A DNA stretch of 64,000 nt. It comes from Puccinia triticina (Eukaryota > Basidiomycota > Pucciniomycetes > Pucciniales > Pucciniaceae). Position 1 is the stretch's first letter; each line of letters begins with the position of its first letter. The position numbers and the translations under genes are program-made. The DNA is taken from NCBI RefSeq assembly GCF_026914185.1, contig NC_070558.1, forward strand, positions 4,402,001-4,466,000. Reading direction: 5' to 3'. The notes beneath the pieces are model-generated. The model saw only the letters and a program-made list of their open reading frames with translations, was not told where the DNA came from and searched no databases. Below are positions 1 through 7,953 of this stretch, in pieces.

Positions 1-440
1 GTTTTTTTGTTCTCTTCTTTCTTTCTCTCTTCTGTTTTGTTGTCTGTGCGCGCGTAGCGCGCAGAGGATGTGATGAAATTCATGTGACAGGTTGCCTCCC
101 TGAGTCCAAGTTCGCAGAACTTGGAGGAAGGGAGCAGTATGCCATTCTGATCCAAGAATAAGGGCATCACCTTTTCGATCATCATCAAGAATCCCGAGTC
201 CAAGTCCTTCATCCGATCCCCCAGTCCCTTCCAGAATCCTCACGCATCCAAACCAACACCCGCCGTCGAGACTCCACAGCTCGACGTTACCTCAAAACCA
301 CTTCCCCCCAGCTATCACTTCGAATCCTCACGACTCATTTCTGGACCATCCGAGAGGGCAGTCTCACGACACCTTTTCCCCTCCCAGCGCTGCCGCCGGC
401 CTAGCACCGGACGGAGCTCCATAACGCTCGTGAGCCACTC
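1..440 (+). mobile_element. Degenerate left LTR (cut by window edge)
   Basis: This stretch resembles 3541-4400 in order and partly in sequence. Both begin with a T-rich run, pass a short inverted motif (here agtccaag/cttggagg), reach a shared ctgatccaag, and continue with similar CpG-rich blocks such as ggacca.cc..agggcag. The similarity is clearly diverged. Its position before a gag-like ORF and the second copy after it fit an LTR pair, with the 5' part of this LTR outside the window. The boundaries are estimates. Confidence 0.5.
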
Positions 441-481
441 GGATCTGTTTGCTCTCTTCTTTAGGGGCTAGTCAATCTGTC

Positions 482-1786
482 ATGGTGGACGCGATCCTTC
501 CAGCTCCAATTGAAGTCGACTATCAAGATCTAGCGCTGGATTTCGATGGCGCAAACGTCAAAAGTTTTTTGGATGCATATGAGACGAAAGCAAAAAGGGA
601 CGGCGCTTCCGAATACGACATGGCCTGGCAACTGGCATTTTTTATCCGTTCAGACGAAGTCTTCGAGATTGTCAAAGCATTCGACGGATTCAAACGTCGC
701 AGATGGTCAGATCTGAAAGTATCAATGCTCGCGTACTGGGGACCTCCTGAAACCCCTCAATTCACTCCACAAGATCTGGAAGGTTTGATACAATCTTGGT
801 CAGCAAGGGAATATGTCTATTGGCCGTGGGATTATCCGATCTTTTGGCAATCATTCAATCCGATTGTGTCATATCTACTCCGGAACAAGTCTCCAGACTC
901 GGAAGCAATACACGATCTTTGTTCTCAAGCCTTCTTCCGGGTCTGCCGACGATCTCTTGCTGCTTGCTTCCCTCCTTCAGTGAATGAAAACAAGACCTGG
1001 TTTTTTGATTGTTGTGCGGCGACAGAGTTTATCAATGATGACACGGACACCGAGCTGGATTCCTCTGAACAATCCGTCAAAGATCCGAATCACGCCAACG
1101 CGGCATCAACTAGACAGTCCTCCTCTTTTAGTTTGGTCGCTTCCCCATCACTTGCTGAAATGGATACATCAGATATTGCTCAAGGTTTTCATGAAGAGCC
1201 CAGTCCTGGCAAATCTCTGTCGGTTAAAGCATTTGCGCCCCCTTGCTTCATTGAGAAGCCCACGAGTACGGCCCCAGAGTTTGAAGAAGAAGATCAGAGC
1301 TTTATTCTTGATCGGTCCGAGCAATCAACAGATGGATCCCGGTCCCGTGGTAAATCCAATTTTGGTTCCGAGGCTGTAGAGACGACGGAAGCGCCGTCTG
1401 GCTGCGCCTCTGCCTCTGAATCTACCCCCAATTCCACTGTCCGTCGTCCGCTTAGGTGTTATTATTGTCATTGTGACGGTCACCGCTTCAGCTGCTGCCA
1501 GGATCTTCGGAGAGACAAGAAGGCCACGCTTGTTGAACAGATAGGAAACAGTTTTTTCCTCCCAAGTGGCGCTCCGATTCCCTTTGATTCTAGTCGTCCA
1601 ATCCGTCGAGTTGTCACTTCTTTCCAATCTCAAGTTCCAGACAGTTTGAGGCGTGCCCCATTTCGATCTAGCTATGTTTATCTCAGTAAGATCCAGTCAA
1701 CCCAGTTTGTTCCGCCGCCGCTCCGAAATCATGTACTGGATCCGGCAACAGACAGGAGTAAGGCGCCATCCAAATCCCGCCCATAA
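482..1786 (+). CDS. Gag-like retroelement protein with CCHC zinc knuckle
   Basis: The ORF has its first ATG at 482 and would encode about 434 residues. The N-terminal 110 residues look like a retrotransposon capsid domain: a globular, aromatic-rich segment with LDFDGANVKSFL, a tryptophan-containing middle and YWGPP. The centre is acidic and serine-rich. Near residue 330 lies a CX2CX4HX4C zinc knuckle (CYYCHCDGHRFSCC), the usual nucleic-acid-binding end of Gag. No protease, reverse transcriptase or integrase follows before the right LTR, so the element is gag-only or has lost pol. A TTAG lies just upstream of the ATG, so an intron acceptor is possible. Assignment to Gag is by domain layout, with fair confidence. 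Confidence 0.6.
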   Translation: MVDAILPAPIEVDYQDLALDFDGANVKSFLDAYETKAKRDGASEYDMAWQLAFFIRSDEVFEIVKAFDGFKRRRWSDLKVSMLAYWGPPETPQFTPQDLEGLIQSWSAREYVYWPWDYPIFWQSFNPIVSYLLRNKSPDSEAIHDLCSQAFFRVCRRSLAACFPPSVNENKTWFFDCCAATEFINDDTDTELDSSEQSVKDPNHANAASTRQSSSFSLVASPSLAEMDTSDIAQGFHEEPSPGKSLSVKAFAPPCFIEKPTSTAPEFEEEDQSFILDRSEQSTDGSRSRGKSNFGSEAVETTEAPSGCASASESTPNSTVRRPLRCYYCHCDGHRFSCCQDLRRDKKATLVEQIGNSFFLPSGAPIPFDSSRPIRRVVTSFQSQVPDSLRRAPFRSSYVYLSKIQSTQFVPPPLRNHVLDPATDRSKAPSKSRP

Positions 1787-2612
1787 CAATGCTTCCCGGT
1801 CAGAAGACCCTTCAGTTCCACCCCGTCCGCCGTGTTCTGTTCGATCTGCACGGGCGGTGGATCAAGTGCTCAAGAAGATTGTGAATCTGATTGTTCCTGG
1901 CTTTTCCGCTTCTGCCCTTGTGTCAGTGAATGGAATCAACTCTAGTCCTGCGGCTCACCTCCGAGACGAGGTTAAACTATGCCCCAGTCCTCCTGATCTC
2001 CGTTCTAGTCGCCCACTCCACCAGATGGCGGAGCCTCTGATCTCCCTCCGAGACAAGGTTAAACTACGTTCCAGCCCTTCCCTGACTCCGACCGCCGATC
2101 CCTGTTATATTCGCCAGCTCCGCCGGGCGGCGGAGCAGTTGATTCCGCCCTTCAGCCTCCTAGACGAGGTTAAACTAGCTTCTCAATCCACATCCGATCT
2201 TATTTCCGAGTCAATCCATTCTCCGAATCCAAAAACCGTTGCAGACCATCTCCGCACTTCTCCTACCCTCCAAGACAAGGTTAAACTATGTTCCACTTCC
2301 TATCCAACTGCCGCTTCCAACCTCCGCTCTAGTCTTCAGTCCCGCCAGATGGCGGAGCATGCGATTCCAATCTCCGATCTCTGTTCTAGTAGCCAGCTCC
2401 GCCAGGCGGCGGAGCTTCTGATTCCACCTTCAAGCCTCCGAGACAAGGTTAAACTACGGTCCACTTCCTATTCAACTTCCGCCCCCAATCTCACCTCTCA
2501 GACCCGCCAGATGGCGGACCCGTTGATCCCATCTTCTCACCTCCGAGACAAGGTTAAACTACGTCTACCTTCCGACTCAACTTCAGTCCCTGGTCTCTGC
2601 TCTAGTCCTTGA
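1653..2612 (+). CDS. Second ORF of the gag-only element, with RDKVKL repeats
   Basis: This open frame overlaps the end of the gag-like ORF in another frame and runs 319 residues to a stop at 2610. It consists largely of imperfect repeats, each containing a motif close to L-R-D-K-V-K-L and, in most units, a piece like LRQAAELLIPP. I recognise no domain. All five distances between successive motifs are multiples of three although they differ in length, which argues that the frame was under coding selection. The real start is unclear; expression could be by frameshift from gag or by splicing. It might instead be a non-coding satellite with an accidental frame. Confidence 0.4.
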   Translation: MPHFDLAMFISVRSSQPSLFRRRSEIMYWIRQQTGVRRHPNPAHNNASRSEDPSVPPRPPCSVRSARAVDQVLKKIVNLIVPGFSASALVSVNGINSSPAAHLRDEVKLCPSPPDLRSSRPLHQMAEPLISLRDKVKLRSSPSLTPTADPCYIRQLRRAAEQLIPPFSLLDEVKLASQSTSDLISESIHSPNPKTVADHLRTSPTLQDKVKLCSTSYPTAASNLRSSLQSRQMAEHAIPISDLCSSSQLRQAAELLIPPSSLRDKVKLRSTSYSTSAPNLTSQTRQMADPLIPSSHLRDKVKLRLPSDSTSVPGLCSSP

Positions 2613-2680
2613 CTCCGCCAGGTGGTGGAGCATCTGATCCCGCCTCCTAGCTTACTAGAAAAGAATCAATTAAACCCGTT
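1953..2680 (+). repeat. Tandem repeats with conserved GACAAGGTTAAACTA core and hairpin
   Basis: Six copies of a core close to ccgagacaaggttaaacta have their gttaaac at about 1971, 2058, 2169, 2280, 2448 and 2553, with a decayed seventh near 2669. Between cores most units hold an inverted repeat of the type ctccgcc-N4-ggcggag, for example near 2119, 2397 and 2612. The spacing between the six good cores is 87, 111, 111, 168 and 105 bases. Confidence 0.75.
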
Positions 2681-3119
2681 GCCATGCTGTGTTGCGGAGC
2701 CGCCCCGCGCGCTCAATGATACCGTTCCATCCTCACCATTTGATCCTCTTTATTTGACAACCTCCAACTCTTCTTCAATCTGCACTTCACCTCAAACCCC
2801 CGCTATGATTACCAGTCCTTTTTTCACCGCTCTTCCCAGCACACTCCAATCTTTCCACCCGGAACCTGGCTCTACCTCAATTCTCCGACTCAACCGTTTC
2901 TGAGCATTTTGATCTGACGACTCCAAGGCCTTCCCATTTGGGTTGTTCTTGTGGGGCATTGCAGACCAGAAGTAAGTCCCCTTCTCAAGTATGCACCTCG
3001 GGTAGATACTACCGTCATCTTGTAAGCTCTACTTTAGCCACACTCGTGAGCCATTTGCAGGACCCCCGTTTTTTTTTTTTTCTTTTCCGTTTCTTTTCAG
3101 ATCTATCTCTCTCTGGCCG

Positions 3120-4400
3120 CAAGGAATGTCAAAGGAGTCTGGGGACAGACTCCAAGTGGTGGGTGGATGTGGTGGCCCATTTGGTTGACTGCTAGTCAGA
3201 AGCATTCTTGCTGCTGCTGCCAGCAAGATCAGCAAGTCTCAGATTCATTCTCACCCTTCAAGACTTTCAAGATTCAAGACTTCATGCCTCAAGAGCCAAG
3301 ATCCATCCTCAAGGCTTCAAGAATTCACTCCTCAAGACCTCTCATCTCAAGATTTCCCTCATTCCCTCTTATACTCAAACTCATCTCTCTTCAAGATCCT
3401 TTCCTCCCCCCCCTTCTTTCTTCTTTTTCCTGGTTGTTGTTCTTTGTTTCCTTTCTCAGTTTTACTTTCTCCTGTCCTCCCCTGTTTGTTTGTTTATTTC
3501 TCCTGTTATGCGCGTTGGTAGGTTTCAGAGTGCAGGGTTGGTTTTGTTTTGTGTTTTGTTTTGTTTTGTCTTTGCGGGCATCATGACAGGTCCGCTAGAT
3601 GTCACAAACCCCAGACTCTGAGTTCAGCCCAAACTCAGATGATGGGGCGGCATGAACTCTGTACTGATCCAAGTCAGAAATTCATCAAACCTTATTGATC
3701 CTGATCCTTCCTCATCTTCCCTGAGCTTCCCTTGATCCCTTTTCCTGATCATTTTGCCGGCAGTATCCCCGGCCCTCTTCTCAAACACCTCAACCGCCGA
3801 CACGCGCTCAACGCCGCTGTAAAATACCCTTTTACCTCCTTGCTTACACAATCCTCATCACTTTTCCGGACCACCCACAAGGGCAGCCTCAACAGCACCC
3901 ATCCCCTTGATGCTCTGCCTACCTCCTGGCACAGTAGGAGTTCCACAACGCACATCGCCGTTCCCACCCAATCCCGCACGTCTGACACTTTCCCACACTA
4001 GTCCTCCAGCTCCACCCACTCTCCCAGACTCCGCTCATCTCTGACGCTTGACCTCCCACCGTCCTCAATCTAGCCCCCGCCAGTCAGTCTCTCACCACCG
4101 CCTCCGCCCCGGTTCCACCCGCTTTGGCTGTTGTGGCTCACCTGCTGACGCGCCGCTGCTACCATTCCACGTGTCTAATCCGCTGCAGTCTAGCCCTGTC
4201 TTTTCCGCTCCGATCCGAATACCCAATCCGCAATCTGCAATCCGTGCATTCCGGTCCGTGTGTGACTTTCCGTAAGCTTTCCTAGCGTGCTTTTCTGACA
4301 TCATCCTCAGTGCTTATGTCACCAGAATGCACTCTGCCTGAGCCGCTCTGTGCATTCCTGCCCGTGCTATCCCTGAGTGGACATTCTACCACGCTCGTCT
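3120..4400 (+). mobile_element. Degenerate right LTR of the gag-only element
   Basis: From about 3541 this matches the left copy at the window start. The LTR may begin near 3127 at tgtcaaaggagtctgg, which carries an inverted repeat (ggagtctggggacagactcc). A long pyrimidine-rich tract lies at about 3395-3560. The right end is placed near 4400 because ccacgctcgt resembles the end of the left copy. The two copies have diverged heavily, so the insertion is old. Short ORFs inside are judged spurious. Confidence 0.45.
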
Positions 4401-4423
4401 ATATAAATCACCACACCAGTCTG

Positions 4424-4547
4424 ACTGGTCATTGAGGGGACTCAAACCCCTCAATGACCAGTGAAACCGGTCATTGAGAGGGCTCAAACCCCTTGATGAC
4501 CAGCTAGACTGGTCATCAAGGAGTCTTAAGCCCCTTGATGACCTGTC
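4424..4547. repeat. Palindromic repeat array (GGTCATTGAGGGG type)
   Basis: Three inverted-repeat units follow each other. Each has a half-site like tggtcattgagggg, a short spacer such as actcaaa, and the complementary half cccctcaatgacca. Some units have catcaagg instead of cattgagg, with the change present in both arms. The same half-site builds the array at 41240-41880. Confidence 0.8.
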
Positions 4548-4985
4548 TTGGTATATATGGCGGGTGTTGGCAAGTGCTTGGTCCGAGTACCCGCTGTTTT
4601 TTTCCACCAAAAGTCGACACCCGCACCCGCACCTGGCACCTGTTTGCGGGCACTTGTTTTTAAAAACAGGTGCCAAGTACCCGCAAACGGGTACCTGATG
4701 ACATCTCTAGGCCAGTCCCACTGCAAGAAATACTCTAGAAAATGCTTTCAGTTGAGATACAAGAGCTCAAGGCAAGCTGTGCCTCATGCATGAATCAAGC
4801 ACTGGTTGATTCCATGCACATTGCCTAATTTATGCAAGAGTGAGTCTAAGGTACAAGAAACTGAGTACAGGAGTTGATATCTGTGCAAATGCCCCTTTTG
4901 TGTGAAAATTCCCCTTTCATGTGCACATACCCCTTTCATGTGCACATATCCATTTTGTATGCATTCACCGCTTTCATAATGTGTA

Positions 4986-5665
4986 CTAGAGATGGCACTT
5001 GGCACCCGCCGGCGGGCCCCCGCCACACTTCAGCACATAATTCTATATTTGAAATTTGGACCCGACCCGCCCAGCTGGTTGGGTCAAAATTTCAAATAAG
5101 CTGCCTGAACCCAAACCCAATTAAGGATGATACGGGTCAGGTTGGGTCTGGGTTGGGTCTTGGGTCGACCTGGTGCATGGCCATGTTGTCCATAACCTTG
5201 TCATCCGGAAGGAATCCCTTCCGGAAAACAGGGTAGTAATGCCTTTCTGCCCAGAGGGGACCCTTGCGGATAGCAAGGATAAAACTTTTTTGCCCCAAAG
5301 AGATGCCCTTGTGGTCGGGAAGGAATCCCTTCCAGATGACAGGTTGGTATAGCCTTGTCACCCAGGGGCAACCATTCCGGGCAACAACGGGTCTTGGGTC
5401 TCTCTTGGGTTGACCCAACCCACTTGCATGCTGAGATTCAATGGAGGTTGGTGTTTGGCAAGCCAAAGGCAGGGGAAACAGCGAAGTCACGGCTGTCAGA
5501 TGACTTAATTGGGTCATATTTGGGTCTTTGGGCCGACCCAAAATGAAAAAGACCTGCCCAAACCTGAACCCAATTAAAGGTTGGGTTGGGTCAAAATCAC
5601 AAAAAGGCTACCCAAACCCGGTCTTGGGTCAGTGTTGGGTCAACCCAACCCACTTGCATCCTGAG
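4986..5665. mobile_element. Composite insertion: broken hAT MITE end plus GGGTTGGGTC-rich element
   Basis: It opens with tagagatggcacttggcac, the same end as the complete MITE at 5775-5986, but the matching right end is missing. It continues into DNA rich in gggttgggtc and its complement, which resembles the outer parts of the element at 10932-11809. A hairpin-prone core (about 5200-5400) contains ggaaggaatcccttcc palindromes. Compared with the sister CACTA-like copy, host sequence is missing around the insertion, so a deletion or rearrangement accompanied it. Confidence 0.55.
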
Positions 5666-5774
5666 TTCATGACCCTTTCATGTTTACATGTCCCCTTTGA
5701 GTTTTTTACATCCCTTTCAATACCCCTTTCATCATTCAGGTTTACATACCCCTTTGATGTTTACATATCCCTTT

Positions 5775-5986
5775 TAGAGATGGCACTTGGCACCCGCCGG
5801 CGGGTACCCGCCACACTCCAGCACATAATTCTATGTGCTTGCAGGTACCCATTGCGCGCGCAGCTCCCTACATGTATTTTTACTAAAATGGAACCCCTGG
5901 CACCCGCCATGGGCGCCTGCAGGCGCATAGAATTATGTGCTGAAGTGTGACGGGTACCCGCCGGCGGGTGCCAAGTGCCATCTCTA
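5775..5986. mobile_element. hAT-type MITE with perfect 8-bp target duplication
   Basis: This is a 212-bp element with terminal inverted repeats starting TAGAGATGGCACTTGGCACC. Almost 60 bases at each end are complementary, including a run through agcacataattctat. ATCCCTTT lies directly outside both ends (5767-5774 and 5987-5994). The sister CACTA-like element reads tttacatatccctttcatgtg without interruption near 56593-56613, which is the empty site. An 8-bp duplication and TAG...CTA ends indicate the hAT superfamily. No coding capacity. Confidence 0.9.
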
Positions 5987-6149
5987 ATCCCTTTCATGTG
6001 CAAATACCCCTTACTGCACATACCCCTTTCATGCATGAATACCCCTTTCATGCATACATACCCCTTTCATCATGTGTACATGTTCCTTTTATGTGTTAAT
6101 ACACCTTCTCACATTCCCCTTTCATGTGTACATATTTCTTTCATCTGTA

Positions 6150-6825
6150 CAGTGGGTCATCTAATGTTTTTGGCACTGCATTTTTCATTGCAGAAGCTCA
6201 GGCAACAGACCCAAAGTCATGGGATTGGCTGGAGGGGTGTAAAATAAGTTCCCAAGAGTGATTATGACAGAAAAAAAATGAAAATGAAAAATATGAAAAG
6301 TGTGGAAATTGTCCAATTCTGTGCAAATTTCTCAGAATCTTTATTATTGCTCAAACCAAGGAGAGAAAATTACAGAGCACAGTATTGCATGTGAAAGGAA
6401 TGATAAAAAATGAAAAAAACTGAGACCATTTTCAATGATTTTCTGGGTGAATGAGGTATCCACCCATTTGAAATAGAAGTTGGTACCTGCAGGGCAAATC
6501 AACACAATTTGACCAGATTTATTTGATCCAACAAAAATCATTGAAGATAGTCTCAGTTTTTTCATTTTTTATCATTCCTGTCACATGCAATACTGTGCTC
6601 TGTAATTTTCTCTCCTTTTTTTGAGCAATAATAAAGATTCTGAGAAATTTGCACACAATTGGAAAACTTTCACACTTTTCATTTCTTTATAATTTCATAT
6701 TTTTTTGTAATAATCATTCTTGGGAACTTATTTTCCACCCCTGTAGCTAATTCCATGACTGCTGGTCTGTTGCCTGAGCTTCTGCAATGAAAAATGCAGT
6801 GCCAAAAACATTAGATGGCCCACTG
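6150..6825. mobile_element. Mariner-type foldback element with TA target duplication
   Basis: The ends are CAGTGGGTCATCTAATG and its near inverse, and complementarity continues inward for about 300 bases, making a near-complete foldback centred around 6490. TA lies on both sides (6148-6149, 6826-6827). The sister CACTA-like copy at about 56755-56780 reads ctgtacatatccc with no insert, matching the expected empty site. A TA duplication with CAGTG ends suits Tc1/mariner-type transposition. No ORF of note. Confidence 0.85.
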
Positions 6826-7144
6826 TACATATCCCTTTCATGTGTACATACCATTTTTATGTTATTCTGGCTGGATTCAATGGAGCAAGCTTGCTGCATC
6901 TCAACTGCAAGCAGTATCCAGAGTTTTTCTTGCAGTGTCCCAGGCATTAATGTTTGGGGACTTGAAATAAATATTTCATAGCAATGAGTCAAACATGATT
7001 CTGCCTGAAATATATGGGAAATGGGGGAAACATTGTCAATTTGGCCACAGCCACACTGGAAAGCCCCTTTTGGGGTCTTTTGAGAAAGGGATAGGGGAAA
7101 CACTTGATCCCAATTTCCACAAAAGTGTGAATTTAATGTACTTA

Positions 7145-7294
7145 GGCCCCGCTAGGAGCCAGTATAATTGCACAATATAATCTGGAATTTTGTGACATCT
7201 GATCAAGTTTTGGTGGACCTGATCAGATGTCACACAGGATGTCACGCAAAAAACCCCATATATTGCCTGGATTATATTGGCTCCAAACAGGGCC
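7145..7294. mobile_element. PIF/Harbinger MITE, 150 bp, TTA duplication
   Basis: The left end is GGCCCCGCTAGGAGCCAGTA and the right end, read inward, is GGCCCTGTTTGGAGCCAATA. TTA lies directly outside each end (7142-7144, 7295-7297). A GGCC...TTTGG terminus with a TTA/TAA duplication is characteristic of PIF/Harbinger MITEs. The interior contains a tgatcagatgtcac inverted motif. Confidence 0.85.
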
Positions 7295-7297
7295 TTA

Positions 7298-7404
7298 GAT
7301 AATCATTTTTGGAAACTTATTTTCCACCCCTGTGGCCAATCCTGTGGCCTGAGCTCCTGCAATGAAAAATGTGGTGCCAAAAACTTCAGCACACCCACTG
7401 TACA
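7298..7404. mobile_element. Right-end fragment of the mariner foldback family
   Basis: The segment from gataatcatttttggaaac to cacccactgta closely follows the right arm of the element at 6150-6825, including ccacccctgt, gcctgagct and tgcaatgaaaaat. Only one arm is present, so it is a truncated copy. It abuts the Harbinger MITE just upstream. Confidence 0.7.
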
Positions 7405-7953
7405 TACACAAAACCAGCTTGGCCGCTTCACCTGACCGTGAGGCCCGAGCCCAGAGGCCCGGGTAGGGGGACCTAACCGGAATGTCAACAACAGGACAAG
7501 TTGACAACCATCGGCAACACGACAAAACAACAGCAAAAATGGAATCTTACTTTTTATCTACTTACATAAACTCATCTAAAAATATATATGCCTCTCTTTA
7601 TCATGTACATATCTACAGTAGTTACAGATACAGTTGTCAATTGTTACATTCTGATAGTTGCGTTAGTGTAGATGTGTTAGGAACATTTGGGTCCCCACGC
7701 GTTCATCATTTTCCCTGTTCTGTTTTCCCCTACATATAATGGGATTCATCTTGTTTTCGCTTTCATAACTATCTTACAAAGTTCTAAAGTTTCTGAAAAC
7801 ATAGACTTTATATCCATTTCTGCCTTACCCCAATCGGAAGCCCAAACCTTCCTTTCCTGAGACAGTCTTGATATTCTTTACACGGAACCTCTACAAACAT
7901 ACCTTGCAACATTCAGACATAGAAGTTAATTTGACTTCAGCTTAATTCGTAGC

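Larger units (their letters stand above)
4719..6937. mobile_element. CACTA-like non-autonomous transposon with nested insertions
   Basis: The left end reads CACTGCAAGAAATACTCTAG and the right end is its near inverse (...agagtttttcttgcagtg). The same long terminal inverted repeat bounds the element at 56136-57067. CACTG termini and long subterminal arrays of a short motif (here cccctttcatgtgcacata) are typical of the CACTA/EnSpm superfamily. A 3-bp duplication TCC flanks both ends, which suits that superfamily. The copy is longer than its sister because other elements have jumped into it (4986-5665, 5775-5986, 6150-6825). It encodes no transposase. Confidence 0.75.

Noticed and set aside
5100..5660. 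Telomere-like repeats (GGGTTGGGTC)
   Set aside because: The unit is not the fungal TTAGGG repeat, is irregular and lies inside a transposon.
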